A stretch of DNA of 64,000 nucleotides from Microbacterium testaceum. GTDB lineage: Bacteria > Actinomycetota > Actinomycetes > Actinomycetales > Microbacteriaceae. Positions 36,460-45,333 of this stretch are shown piece after piece. Both the position numbers and the translations under genes were made by a program. The notes below the pieces were generated by a model, which saw only the letters and a program-made list of their open reading frames with translations, ran no database searches and had not been told where the DNA came from. The DNA is taken from contig NZ_QDFT01000001.1 of NCBI RefSeq assembly GCF_003075375.1, positions 62,006 to 126,005 of the forward strand, written 5' to 3'. Within the stretch, counting starts at the first letter, position 1. Each line of letters opens with the position of its first letter.

Positions 36460-37559
36460 CCGTCACCCTGCGCGTCGTCCTCGACCAGCTCGTCGCCCCG
36501 ACTTCGCGCGACCTGGCCGAGGCCTCGGCATCCCTCACCGAAGCCCTCATCGCGACCGCCCCGCGCGGCTGCGACGTCGCCGCGATCGTGCCCTCGCCCG
36601 GCATCCCCGACGACCAGGCCGTGCCCGGCCTGAGTTCCGAGACGCGCCTGTCGATGCGTCGGCGCGAGCTCGCGGCATCCTGGCAGCTGGGGGTGGCTCC
36701 CGGGATCGGAAAGGGACTCATCCACTCGCCCACCTCGCTCGCGCCCCTCGTGCGGCACGACCGGGTCAACGAGACGCACCAGATCGTGGCGACCCTGTGG
36801 GATCTGCGCGCCTTCGAGACGCCGGATGAGCTGAGCAGGCCCGAGCTGCTCGCCGCGCGCGCCCTGCTCTCGCGCGTCGCGCGTCACGCCGACGCCGTCA
36901 TCGTCCCCACGCACGCCATGGCGGAACGTCTGGGCGAGGTGGCCAAGGCCAAGCTGGTCAAGAAGGTGCGCGTCATCAGCGGCGCTCCCGCGGCGGGTCT
37001 GCGGGTGCCCTCGGATGCCGTGGGCCGCCTGCGGGCTCTCGACCTGCCGACCGCGTCGGTGGTGCTCGCCGGCGGCGCCGCGGAGTCCGACGGCCTGCTC
37101 GCGGGGTTCGCCGCGGTCGTGGCCGCAGGCTGGGACGGCGACGTCGTCGTGCTCGACGTCCCCGAGGGCGAGGAACCCGCCGTCATCGACATCGCCGCGG
37201 CCGCCGGGCTCGGCGAGGCCCGGGTGCACTGCCGAGGCGCGCTCGACCGCTGGGATCGCGCCGCCGTGCTCTCGCACGCCGCGGCCTTCATGGCCACGGG
37301 CGCACGCACCGACTGGCCCTGGCGCGCCGTCGACGCCCTGGCGATCGGCATCCCCATCGCCGCCGTCGACACCCCCGTGCATCACGAGGTGCTCGCCGAC
37401 GCCGCGGCCTTCGCCCCCGCCGCCGAGCTCGACACCGCGCTCTCGCGGGCCCTGGGGACGGATGCCGAGCGCCTCCGCGTCCTCGCGGGCGACCGGGCGA
37501 AGGGGTTCCAGTGGAGCGCCACGGCCGAGCGGGTGTGGGCGCTGCACGCGGAGCTGTGA
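36456..37559 (+). CDS. Glycosyltransferase, GT4-like
   Basis: 367 residues. The GT-B fold is inferred from HSPTSLAPLVRHDR, HQIVATLWDLRAFETPDELS and the segment ADAVIVPTHAMAERL, which are placed as in mannosyltransferase-like GT4 enzymes. The C-terminal nucleotide-binding half is divergent, and the usual EGFGLP motif is not obvious (WRAVDALAIGIPIAAVDTPVHHEVL stands in its place). GTG 36456 overlaps the LCP stop by 4 bp. The acceptor and donor are unknown. Confidence 0.75.
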   Translation: MTVTLRVVLDQLVAPTSRDLAEASASLTEALIATAPRGCDVAAIVPSPGIPDDQAVPGLSSETRLSMRRRELAASWQLGVAPGIGKGLIHSPTSLAPLVRHDRVNETHQIVATLWDLRAFETPDELSRPELLAARALLSRVARHADAVIVPTHAMAERLGEVAKAKLVKKVRVISGAPAAGLRVPSDAVGRLRALDLPTASVVLAGGAAESDGLLAGFAAVVAAGWDGDVVVLDVPEGEEPAVIDIAAAAGLGEARVHCRGALDRWDRAAVLSHAAAFMATGARTDWPWRAVDALAIGIPIAAVDTPVHHEVLADAAAFAPAAELDTALSRALGTDAERLRVLAGDRAKGFQWSATAERVWALHAEL

Positions 37560-37574
37560 GGGCGGCTCCCGCCT
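37560..37574 (+). terminator. Short hairpin after the LCP-glycosyltransferase operon
   Basis: GGCGG-CTC-CCGCC with a flanking G-T pair, beginning right at the stop codon and followed by ATTCC. It is small but well placed. Confidence 0.4.
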
Positions 37575-37595
37575 ATTCCCCAGGTGCGATTGGGA

Positions 37596-37601
37596 TACAT
37601 T
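37596..37601 (+). promoter_or_regulatory. Candidate -10 box of the polysaccharide operon
   Basis: TACATT lies in an unusually AT-rich patch (37590-37620) in front of the ABC exporter genes. Unlike the leaderless genes it leaves a leader of about 30 nt, with CGAGG close to ATG 37639. Confidence 0.4.
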
Positions 37602-37638
37602 TGACCGTTGTTGTGTTCCCTGATCGACACGAGGTTTC

Positions 37639-38475
37639 ATGGGGTATGTGAGAGAGCTCCTCTCGGCGCGCGAACTGCTGGCGAACCTCGCCCTCCGCGA
37701 AATCAGGGGGAAGTACAAGAGGACCGTTCTCGGCCAGCTGTGGTCGCTCGCGAACCCGCTCGCCCTGATGCTCATCTACACGGCGGTCTTCTCGCTCATC
37801 CTGCGCGTCAAGCCGGACCCGGGTGACCCCAGCGGTCTCGACGTCTTCGCCCTGTGGTTGTTGTCCGGACTGCTGCCGTGGCTGTTCTTCTCGAACGCGG
37901 TGTCCGTGGGCATGGGCTCTCTCGTCGACAATGCGAGCCTGATCCAGAAGGTGTATTTCCCCCGGATCGTGCTCCCGCTTTCCATCGTGCTGTCGATCGC
38001 GTACACCTGGCTGATCGAGACGGCTGTTCTGATCGTCATCCTCAGCCTTTTCGGCGCGGTCGTGTGGCCGTGGATCCCCCTCGTGCTCGCGGGGATGGTG
38101 CTCCTCGTCCTGTTCTCCGCGGGACTCGCCCTGATGCTCTCGGTCGCCAACGTGTACTTCCGGGACACGCAGTACCTGCTCGGGTTGGTCATGCAGTTCT
38201 GGCTCTACCTGACGCCCATCATCTATCCCGTCTCCTACGTCGAGAACCTCTCGGCGACGACGGGACCGCTCTTCGGGACGTCCCTCACCGTGCTGGATCT
38301 CTATCGCATCAACCCGATGGATCGGTTCGTCGAGATCTTCCGCACACTTCTTTACGACAACACGTTCCCGGAACCCGGTGACTGGGCGGCGGCGGCGGCG
38401 TGGGCACTGGTCGCTCTCGTCGTCGGCCTGTGGGTCTTCCGTCGGAGCGAAAGACGATTGGCGGAGGTCCTGTGA
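37639..38475 (+). CDS. Polysaccharide ABC exporter, permease (Wzm/TagG type)
   Basis: 278 residues, ABC-2 type. About six TM helices. N-terminal signature REIRGKYKRTVLGQLWSLANPLALMLIY, the conserved KVYFPRIVLPLS loop, and YFRDTQYLLGLVMQFWLYLTPIIYP near the fifth helix. It forms the channel with the ATPase downstream (4-bp GTGA overlap) to export a lipid-linked glycan. It is the first gene of the rightward glycan operon. Confidence 0.93.
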   Translation: MGYVRELLSARELLANLALREIRGKYKRTVLGQLWSLANPLALMLIYTAVFSLILRVKPDPGDPSGLDVFALWLLSGLLPWLFFSNAVSVGMGSLVDNASLIQKVYFPRIVLPLSIVLSIAYTWLIETAVLIVILSLFGAVVWPWIPLVLAGMVLLVLFSAGLALMLSVANVYFRDTQYLLGLVMQFWLYLTPIIYPVSYVENLSATTGPLFGTSLTVLDLYRINPMDRFVEIFRTLLYDNTFPEPGDWAAAAAWALVALVVGLWVFRRSERRLAEVL

Positions 38476-39212
38476 GCATCGGTCAGGTCGACATCGAGGG
38501 CGTGGGCAAGAAGTTCCGTCTCTACAAAGAGCGCAATCAGAGCCTGAAATCGGCGGTCATGCGGGGTCGCATCTCCGTCCACAAGGACTTCTGGGCCGTG
38601 CGCGATGTCAGCTTCACGGTCCCGGCCGGTTCGACCTTCGGGCTCATCGGGAGCAACGGGTCGGGTAAGTCGACCCTCTTGAAGTGCCTGGCTCGCATCC
38701 TGGTCCCCGACGAGGGCGACATCCGCCCGCAGGGCAAGATCGCGGCGCTGCTCGAAGTCGGATCGGGATTCCACCCCGAATTGACGGGTCGAGAGAACGT
38801 GTACCTGAACGGCTCCATCCTGGGGATGTCGCAACGGGAGATCAAGGCGAAGTTCGACGAGATCGTCGACTTCTCGGGAGTCGCGGACTTCATCGATCAG
38901 CCCGTGAAGAACTACTCGTCGGGCATGTACGTGCGTCTGGGGTTCGCTGTGGCCATCAACGTCGATCCCGACATCCTCGTCGTGGACGAGGTGCTGGCGG
39001 TCGGTGACGTCGAGTTCCAGGAGAAGTGCGCGGAGAAGTTCGTCGAATTCAAGCGCCAGGGCAAGACGGTCATCCTCGTGAGCCACGCCATGGAAGCGGT
39101 GAAAGAGATGTGCGACAACGTCGCGTGGATGAAGGACGGGTCTTTGGTCGAGACCGGCTCCGCCGATGTCGTCATCGAGCGTTATCTCGCCTCCCTGCAT
39201 CATGGTGGCTGA
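38472..39212 (+). CDS. Polysaccharide ABC exporter, ATPase (Wzt/TagH type)
   Basis: 246 residues. Walker A GSNGSGKST, signature motif YSSGMYVRLGFA (the S-G-M-Y variant typical of Wzt/TagH), Walker B ILVVDEVLAVGD, and switch His in LVSHA. It ends shortly after the nucleotide-binding domain, so the C-terminal carbohydrate-binding extension of Wzt enzymes that recognise a capped glycan is missing. Export is therefore probably not gated by a terminal modification on this protein. Confidence 0.94.
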   Translation: MSIGQVDIEGVGKKFRLYKERNQSLKSAVMRGRISVHKDFWAVRDVSFTVPAGSTFGLIGSNGSGKSTLLKCLARILVPDEGDIRPQGKIAALLEVGSGFHPELTGRENVYLNGSILGMSQREIKAKFDEIVDFSGVADFIDQPVKNYSSGMYVRLGFAVAINVDPDILVVDEVLAVGDVEFQEKCAEKFVEFKRQGKTVILVSHAMEAVKEMCDNVAWMKDGSLVETGSADVVIERYLASLHHGG

Positions 39213-39239
39213 CGGAACGTTCCGAGGAGGGGCGAAGAC

Positions 39240-40472
39240 ATGGTCTCGGTGAGTTCGACGACGGATGTTCCCCGCTCGAATCTGCTTCGGGGCTCAGGGG
39301 TCTCGCTCGGCGAGGCTCTCGACGGTCATCGCAACTCCCTCGGCGTCCTGCGGCTGATCCTCGCCTCCCTGGTCATCGTCGACCACGCGTTCCCGCTCGG
39401 CGGTTTCGGTGAGGACCCGTTCTGGAGGTACACCAACGGACAGACCTCCCTGGGTGGTCTCGCGGTCGGCGGCTTCTTCGCGGTGAGCGGGTACCTCATC
39501 GTCAAGAGCGGCGTCGCGACCGACGTCGTCCAGTTCCTGTGGCGACGTGCCATCCGCATCTTCCCCGCTTTCTGGGGGGTGCTCGTCTTCGCGGCGTTCG
39601 TCGTCGGGCCATCCGTCTGGTGGGCGGAGGGACGCCCGCTGGGCGAATACTTCACCCTCGGCCCCGGAGGTCCGTTCGGCTACGTGACGGCCAACTGGAC
39701 CCTGTCGATCGGTGCGTACGGCATCCACGACCTCTTCGTCGAGACGCCGTACGGGCAAACCGTGCAAGCGAGCGTTCTGAACGGGTCGTTGTGGACGCTG
39801 GCCTACGAGTGGGGCTTCTATCTTCTGATCGCGGTCCTCGCGGTCTCGGCGGTCCTGGCGCGCGCGCGGATCGTCGTGCCGGCCTTGACCGGTGCGTTCC
39901 TGGTCGCGCATGTGGCCTCGGTGGTCGCCCCCGATCGCATGGGCGCGATCCTGCCCTTGCTGGCGGATCCGCAGGTCATCTTCCTCGGCACCGCCTTCCT
40001 CGTGGGCTCGACGCTCGGCATCTACTCCGAGCGCATCGCCTACGACGATCGACTGGGGATTCTCGCCGCCGTGGTGCTGATCGCCACGATGTTCACGGGC
40101 GGGTTCGCCGTCCTCGGTATCCCCGCCGGGGGATACCTGGTGCTGTACCTGGCCGCCCGTCTGCCGCGGTGGCTGCAGTGGATCGGTGCGAAGAACGACT
40201 ACTCCTACGGCGTGTACGTCTACGGCTTCCTCGTCCAGCAGTGCTTGGCCTACCTCGGGGTCTTCCGCGCCGGCTACGTGCTCTTCACCCTCGCGGCCGT
40301 GCCCATCACGTTCTTCTTGGCATGGTTGAGTTGGCACGTGATCGAGAAGCGCGCCCTCGCGCTGAAGAACTGGGGCCCCGGCAAGGGGATCGCGTTCTGG
40401 CGTTCGCGCTGGACGTCACGATCGCGCAGTGCATCGACGGACGCCTCGGCGTCGCCCATCGGAGTGGAGTAG
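39240..40472 (+). CDS. Membrane acyltransferase (acyltransferase-3 family)
   Basis: 410 residues, about ten TM helices. It probably O-acetylates the polysaccharide. Family marks: RLILASLVIVDHAFPLGG with the catalytic-type His, FFAVSGYLIVKS, the RRAIRIFPAFW segment, SLWTLAYEWGFYLL and a C-terminal SYGVYVYGFLVQQ. The Shine-Dalgarno GGAGGGG precedes ATG 39240. The Ser/Arg-rich tail after about residue 380 is likely cytoplasmic. It lies in the glycan operon between the exporter and the glycosyltransferases. Confidence 0.88.
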   Translation: MVSVSSTTDVPRSNLLRGSGVSLGEALDGHRNSLGVLRLILASLVIVDHAFPLGGFGEDPFWRYTNGQTSLGGLAVGGFFAVSGYLIVKSGVATDVVQFLWRRAIRIFPAFWGVLVFAAFVVGPSVWWAEGRPLGEYFTLGPGGPFGYVTANWTLSIGAYGIHDLFVETPYGQTVQASVLNGSLWTLAYEWGFYLLIAVLAVSAVLARARIVVPALTGAFLVAHVASVVAPDRMGAILPLLADPQVIFLGTAFLVGSTLGIYSERIAYDDRLGILAAVVLIATMFTGGFAVLGIPAGGYLVLYLAARLPRWLQWIGAKNDYSYGVYVYGFLVQQCLAYLGVFRAGYVLFTLAAVPITFFLAWLSWHVIEKRALALKNWGPGKGIAFWRSRWTSRSRSASTDASASPIGVE

Positions 40473-40482
40473 GGAAAGACGA

Positions 40483-41373
40483 ATGAGTAGACGAGTGACC
40501 GTGCAATCGGTCCTGTACGCCAACTCGCCGGAAGACGTCCGACGGGCCGCCGAGGCGGCCTTCAACTCTCTCGAGCGTGCGATGGCCGCGGGAGTGGTGA
40601 GCGGGTGGGACTACCGCCTCGGTGACTGCGCCCCCTCGCCCACGCTGCCGGACGAGGTCGTCGCCGAGATCGGCCGGTCGGCCGTCGAGGCGGGCGGTCG
40701 GTCCGACGTCGAGTTCTTCGCGGCGAACCTCGGCTCGGCCGCCGGGCACAACAGGCTCGCGGCGCGGTCCGATGCGGACGTCCTGCTCTTCCTGAACCCG
40801 GATGCCAGGATGGCCCCGGACGCCGTCGAATCCCTCGTGCGTGCATTGCGCAGCGACGTCGGGGTCGTCGAGGCGCGGCAGGTCCCCCTCGATCACCCCA
40901 AGGACTACGAGCCCGGGACCGGCGACACGAGCTGGGCGTCGACCGCCTGCGCGGTCACCCCGCGGGAACTCTTCGAACGCGTGGGCGGCTTCGACTCCGA
41001 GACGTTCTTCCTCTACGGCGACGATGTGGACTACTCCTGGCGCGTGCGGCTCGAGGGACTTCGTGTCCTCTTCGAGCCCGCTGCGGCCGTGTTCCACGAC
41101 AAGCGCCTTCTGGTCGACGCGTCATGGCCCACCACGCCGGCCGAACGCTACTACTCCGCCGAAGCGTCGCTCATGCTCGCCTGGAAGTACTCCTATTCCG
41201 AGCGCGTCGAGCAGCTGCTGGAGGTGTTCCGCACCAGCGACGTCGAGTTCCTCGAGCGAGCGGGGCGCGCATTCGATTCCCGACGCGCAGCGGGGGATCT
41301 GCCGAGCCCTCTCGACCCTGAGCACACCGTGGCCAGATTCATCGGAGATCACTATGCACAGCACCGCTTCTGA
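40483..41373 (+). CDS. Glycosyltransferase family 2 (rhamnosyltransferase-like)
   Basis: 296 residues, GT-A fold. The donor site reads ADVLLFLNPDARM, an NPD variant of the DXD motif. NLGSAAGHNRLAARSDAD comes before it, and the acceptor helix STACAVTPRELFERVGGFDSETFFLYGDDVDYSWR after it, with the ED/DD catalytic base pattern (GDDVD). The order matches WbbL-like rhamnosyltransferases, so dTDP-rhamnose from the rml genes at 49.9-53.3 kb is a plausible donor (inference). It overlaps the next gene by 20 bp. Confidence 0.85.
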   Translation: MSRRVTVQSVLYANSPEDVRRAAEAAFNSLERAMAAGVVSGWDYRLGDCAPSPTLPDEVVAEIGRSAVEAGGRSDVEFFAANLGSAAGHNRLAARSDADVLLFLNPDARMAPDAVESLVRALRSDVGVVEARQVPLDHPKDYEPGTGDTSWASTACAVTPRELFERVGGFDSETFFLYGDDVDYSWRVRLEGLRVLFEPAAAVFHDKRLLVDASWPTTPAERYYSAEASLMLAWKYSYSERVEQLLEVFRTSDVEFLERAGRAFDSRRAAGDLPSPLDPEHTVARFIGDHYAQHRF

Positions 41374-42490
41374 TCGGACCAACCGGGTGGAGCGCATACC
41401 TGCGGCGCGCGCGGACTCGCTCACCGCTCTGTTCCACCACATCGAAGAGCAGCCCGCGTCCAGCCGTGGGGCCCACCGCCTCACCGACCTGCTCACGGTG
41501 GAGTTGTCCCAGGCGGGTGCGACGCGCACCTGCTTCCTCACCGTGGTCCTCCGAACCCAGGGCCGTCGCCCCGAGACGCTCAAGGACTCCCTCCTCTGTC
41601 TCGCGGGCCAGACCTCCGAGGATTTCGAGGTCCTGGTGATGTGCCATCACACCGATCCCGCGGAGCAGCAGATCGTCGAGGAGCTCGTGGCGGCGCAGCC
41701 CGCGAGCTTCCGGGAACGCATCCGCGTCGTCCGCGTCGGAGGCGGGCGCCGGGCCAGGCCCTTGAACGAGGCCATCGAACTCTCCCGCGGGCGATACCTC
41801 TCCTTCTACGACGACGACGATCTGGTCTTCGGCAATTGGGTCGAGACGTTCGCGAAGATCGCCGAACGCGAGCCGGGAAAGCTCGTGCGCTCGGTGGTCG
41901 CCTCGCAGAAAGCGCACCACGAGTCGTGGGCGGGCGGCAAGGACGGCTTCCGTCACACCTCATGGCCTCGCGCGGAATACCCGGCCACATTCGACCAGTT
42001 CGCCCACCTGCGGATGAATTTCTCTCCCTTCATGGGGTGGGCCTTTCCCGTTCAACTGTTCACCGTCCTGGGCCTGCGGTTCGACGAGGAGCTCTACGTC
42101 TGCGAGGACTGGGACATGATCCTGCGAGGATCGCTGCTCCTGGGAGTCGCCGACGCGGGTGAGATGACGGCGATCTACCGGCGATGGGAAGGTCGGGAAT
42201 CGTCCTACACCGCCCACGATCAGACGCAATGGCAGGCCTCCCAGCTGAGGGTGTCGGCCAAGATCGACGAGCACATCGTGCTGGGCCGGGGCGGGACCGT
42301 CGCCGAGATCGTGTCGCTTCTGAACGATCGCGATGAACTGCGACGCGTCCGCGGTGATCTCGATGCGCTCCTGCGGAGCCGCGGCTTCCGATACGCCGCC
42401 CCGATCCGGTTCGCCATGCGGGTGGCCGATTTCGGTCGTCGGAAGACGCAAGGCCTTCGCGCGAGAGTGGCGAATCGATCGCGGCCGTGA
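41354..42490 (+). CDS. Glycosyltransferase family 2
   Basis: 378 residues. A 60-residue N-terminal leader comes before the GT-A domain. FLTVVLRTQGRRPETLKDSL is the nucleotide-binding strand, RPLNEAIELSRGRYLSFYDDDDL gives the metal motif (four consecutive Asp), and YVCEDWDMILRG holds the likely base (ED). ATG 41354 lies inside the preceding gene. A basic C-terminus (RRKTQGLRARVANRSRP) could touch the membrane. Its stop overlaps the acetyltransferase start (GTGA). Confidence 0.82.
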   Translation: MHSTASDRTNRVERIPAARADSLTALFHHIEEQPASSRGAHRLTDLLTVELSQAGATRTCFLTVVLRTQGRRPETLKDSLLCLAGQTSEDFEVLVMCHHTDPAEQQIVEELVAAQPASFRERIRVVRVGGGRRARPLNEAIELSRGRYLSFYDDDDLVFGNWVETFAKIAEREPGKLVRSVVASQKAHHESWAGGKDGFRHTSWPRAEYPATFDQFAHLRMNFSPFMGWAFPVQLFTVLGLRFDEELYVCEDWDMILRGSLLLGVADAGEMTAIYRRWEGRESSYTAHDQTQWQASQLRVSAKIDEHIVLGRGGTVAEIVSLLNDRDELRRVRGDLDALLRSRGFRYAAPIRFAMRVADFGRRKTQGLRARVANRSRP

Positions 42491-43131
42491 CCGAGGCGCT
42501 CCGGATCGGCATCCTGGGGGCGGGTGGTCAGGCGCGTGAGGTCGCAGAGTTCCTGCGCGCGACGGTCGCCTTCTTCGCCGTCGACGACGAGCATCTCCCC
42601 ACCGCTCGGGCCGCGATCAACGGACCCGCACCCGTCGTCAGCCTCTCCTCCGCGGAGGGGGAACGCAGTGTACCCGTCGTCGCGGCGCTGGGAGCTCCCG
42701 GAGCGCGCCGGGGTATCGTTCAGCGATGGCCTGGTTCGCTCTTCGCCCAAGCGGTGTCGCGGGCGGCGTATGTGGCCGTCGACGCGCGGTTGGGCGTGGG
42801 AACGATGGTCGCTCCCGGCGCGATCATCATGTCGGGGGTTGTCGTGGGTGAGCACGCGCTGATCAACGCGGGGGCCACGGTCGGCCACGATACGGTGATC
42901 GGCGCCTACGCCACCGTCTCTCCCGGGGTGCGGATCGGCGGGCGGACTGCCATCGGTGCGGGGGCGTTCATCGGCCTGGGGGCCACGATCCTTCAGGGCG
43001 TGCGCGTCGGAGAGGGCGCGGTGGTCGGCGCCGGCGCCGTCGTCCGTCACGACGTCCCCGCGCTCGAAGTGCACGTCGGGGTCCCCGCCCGGGTCCTTCG
43101 CGTCGAGAGGGGGTGGCTCGATGTCGTATGA
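42487..43131 (+). CDS. Sugar N/O-acetyltransferase, NeuD/PglD type
   Basis: 214 residues. N-terminal nucleotide-sugar-binding domain (GILGAGGQAREVAEFL, about residues 7-22) and a C-terminal left-handed beta-helix of hexapeptide repeats (about 95-205). The general base is H134 in GATVGHDTVIG, the place of the catalytic His in PglD. A partner aminotransferase starts inside its 3' end (11-bp overlap). Together they fit a VioB/PglD-like role: N-acetylation of an amino-dideoxy sugar nucleotide. The donor is acetyl-CoA by family knowledge. Confidence 0.87.
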   Translation: MTEALRIGILGAGGQAREVAEFLRATVAFFAVDDEHLPTARAAINGPAPVVSLSSAEGERSVPVVAALGAPGARRGIVQRWPGSLFAQAVSRAAYVAVDARLGVGTMVAPGAIIMSGVVVGEHALINAGATVGHDTVIGAYATVSPGVRIGGRTAIGAGAFIGLGATILQGVRVGEGAVVGAGAVVRHDVPALEVHVGVPARVLRVERGWLDVV

Positions 43132-44269
43132 GGTCCCTTTCATCCGGCCCGTCTTCCCGCCTGCCGCGACCATCGCGAGCGATGTCACCGACATCATCGA
43201 ATCCAACTGGTTCACGAACTTCGGGCCGAAGGAGCGGGACTTCGCGACTCGGATCGCCGCGTTCGTCGGCGACGACTTCGGTGCGGCGACATTCTGCAAT
43301 GCGACCATCGCGCTGGTCGCGGCGCTGTCGGTCGTCCTAGGCGACCCGGTGCCGACCGACACCCCTGTTCGACGACGGTTCGTCATCGTGCCGTCGTTCA
43401 CTTTCGCCGCGGGGCCGCAGTCGATTCAGGCCGTCGGCCGCGAACCGCTCTTCATCGACGTCGACGGCGAGACCCTCCAGCCGTCCTTGGCTGCGGCACG
43501 CGATGCTCTGCGCGACCGACGATCCGAGATCGACGGCATCCTCCTGTGCAATTCGTTCGGCGTCGGCAATCCTGACGTCGGAGCGTGGGAGGAATTGGCC
43601 GCAGAGCACGGTGTGCCGCTCGTCATCGATTCGGCGGCCGGATTCGGCTCCGTGTATCCCGATGGGGCGCCCGTCGGAGCGCGCGGCACATGCGAGGTCT
43701 TCTCGTTCCACGCGACCAAACCCTTCGCCATCGGCGAGGGGGGTGCGATCATCTCCCGCGACCTCGACCTGATCGAGTCCGCCCGCTCGTACTCGAACTT
43801 TGGCTTCGCGTCCGGCGGGTCGGTCCGTGCCGGCTTGAACGGCAAGCTGCAGGAGATCAACGCCGCGATCGGTCTGAGGCAACTCGAGCGTTTCGAGGAG
43901 TCGCTCGGCCGCCGTCGCGAGTTGCTGCGAAGCTACGCGCTCGTCTTCGAAGGCCTTCCGGGGGCTCGTCTCGTCCCTCATGCCGAGCTGTCCTCCGTCT
44001 GCTTCGCGACGATCGTCCTGCCCGACGAGGGGACGAGGGATGCCATCCTCGCGGGGATGCGCGCAGCCGGCGTGGAGGCGCGGGTCTACTACGCGCCGCC
44101 GGTTCATCAGCAGCCCCGATTCGTCGGAGCCGTCCGCCAGGGGACCCTGGCGACGACCGACGCGATAAGCCGACGGTGCATCGCGCTGCCCGTCTTCGAA
44201 GGCCTGCCGGAACAGGTCTTCCACCATCTCGCCGACATCGTCGACCGCCTTACCCCCCGGAGCACCTGA
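43121..44269 (+). CDS. DegT/DnrJ/EryC1/StrS sugar aminotransferase
   Basis: 382 residues, PLP enzyme. N-terminal FGPKERDFATRIAAFVG, then the PLP lysine K200 in FSFHATKPFAIGEGGA and the LNGKLQEINAAIGLRQL segment typical of sugar aminotransferases. With rmlB in the window providing dTDP-4-keto-6-deoxyglucose and the NeuD-type acetyltransferase upstream, a 4-amino-4,6-dideoxy-sugar pathway (VioA-like) is likely. A 3-keto isomerase (FdtA type) is not seen, which argues against the 3-amino route. The start has GAGAGGGGG upstream. Confidence 0.87.
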   Translation: MSYEVPFIRPVFPPAATIASDVTDIIESNWFTNFGPKERDFATRIAAFVGDDFGAATFCNATIALVAALSVVLGDPVPTDTPVRRRFVIVPSFTFAAGPQSIQAVGREPLFIDVDGETLQPSLAAARDALRDRRSEIDGILLCNSFGVGNPDVGAWEELAAEHGVPLVIDSAAGFGSVYPDGAPVGARGTCEVFSFHATKPFAIGEGGAIISRDLDLIESARSYSNFGFASGGSVRAGLNGKLQEINAAIGLRQLERFEESLGRRRELLRSYALVFEGLPGARLVPHAELSSVCFATIVLPDEGTRDAILAGMRAAGVEARVYYAPPVHQQPRFVGAVRQGTLATTDAISRRCIALPVFEGLPEQVFHHLADIVDRLTPRST

Positions 44270-45219
44270 TGACCGACCCCGTAACAGGCCCCACCCCCGG
44301 TTCGCTGGAGTGGGCCGTCGCCGACCTGGCGGCACGCATGCAACGTCTCGAAGATGCGGTGAACGAGTCCGCGGCGGTTCAGCTCGGCTTCAGGGATGAG
44401 ACCCGCGAGTGGTGGCGCGAGACGGACGGACTTCTCCGCCATCTCGAGTTGCGTTCGCAAGCCCAGATCGAATCCGCCCGTCGAGAGCGGGACGGCATCG
44501 AGGATCTTCGCGCCGCGCTCGACGGTTTCCGGATGTCGCCCGGCTACGACGCACTGTGGGACGAGACCGAGCCGCTGGTGACCGTCCGTATCGCGAGCTA
44601 CAACCGGACGCGCGAGCTCGTCGAGGTCGCGCTGGCGTCCGTCCTGCAGCAGACCTATCAGCGCCTCGAGATCGTCGTGGTCAACGACGGTCCGAACCCC
44701 GCGACGCGCGCTGCGCTGGAGGGTCTGGGCGATCCGCGCGTGCGCTACTTCGAGCTGCCGGAACGAGCGGCATACCCGGCTCATCCGCACCTGCGGTGGA
44801 TGGTCGCGGGGTCCCCCGCCATGAACGAAGCTGCTCGTCGTGCGGAGGGAGCCTGGATCGCCCCGCTGGACGACGACGACGAGTTCGCGGCGGACCATAT
44901 CGAGAGACTGCTCGAGCTGGCGCGTGCCGAGCGGGCCGAACTGGTCTACGGCGCCCTCATCCAGCGCGACCGGACCGAGGGCGTCGACCGTGTGATCTTC
45001 AGCGACCCGCCCGCGGCGGGCGGATTCAGCTTCCAATCGACTCTGTACCTCTCCGGTCTGCGCTTCTTCGAGTACGACACGGAGAGCTGGCGCGTGGACG
45101 AGCCCGGCGATTGGAACCTGGCTCGTCGAATGGTCGCGGCCGGGGTCAGGATGAGTTCGACCCGTGACGTGCACGCCTTCATGAACATGGTCCGCTTCGA
45201 CAAGCGCGACGACGCCTGA
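44269..45219 (+). CDS. Glycosyltransferase family 2 with N-terminal helical extension
   Basis: 316 residues. Residues 1-95 form a charged helical, coiled-coil-like region (heptad-like L/A pattern around LAARMQRLEDAV). The GT-A domain begins LVTVRIASYNRTRELVEVAL, with LEIVVVNDG, then NEAARRAEGAWIAPLDDDDEF as the metal motif, and EPGDWNLARRM near the catalytic end. The start overlaps the aminotransferase stop by one base (TGATG). It is last in the operon, with a terminator at its stop. Confidence 0.85.
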   Translation: MTDPVTGPTPGSLEWAVADLAARMQRLEDAVNESAAVQLGFRDETREWWRETDGLLRHLELRSQAQIESARRERDGIEDLRAALDGFRMSPGYDALWDETEPLVTVRIASYNRTRELVEVALASVLQQTYQRLEIVVVNDGPNPATRAALEGLGDPRVRYFELPERAAYPAHPHLRWMVAGSPAMNEAARRAEGAWIAPLDDDDEFAADHIERLLELARAERAELVYGALIQRDRTEGVDRVIFSDPPAAGGFSFQSTLYLSGLRFFEYDTESWRVDEPGDWNLARRMVAAGVRMSSTRDVHAFMNMVRFDKRDDA

Positions 45220-45239
45220 GACCGGACGACATCCGGTCT
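45219..45239 (+). terminator. Terminator at the end of the rightward glycan operon
   Basis: AGACCGGA-CGACA-TCCGGTCT, an 8-bp stem that starts in the TGA stop codon and is followed by TCCC. Confidence 0.6.
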
Positions 45240-45333
45240 TCCCGGCGTGCTGCACGCGTCATCGCATCGAGTGTGAGACGCTAACGCGATGGCGTGCGGG
45301 TACGGCGGGCGCCCGTGTCAGAGAGGCCCCTCC

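Noticed and set aside
45289..45333. N-terminal extension of the secreted repeat protein from ATG 45289
   Set aside because: ATG 45334 has GAGAGG at the right distance and starts a normal signal peptide. The extension adds residues unusual for an n-region. It was kept only as an alternative.
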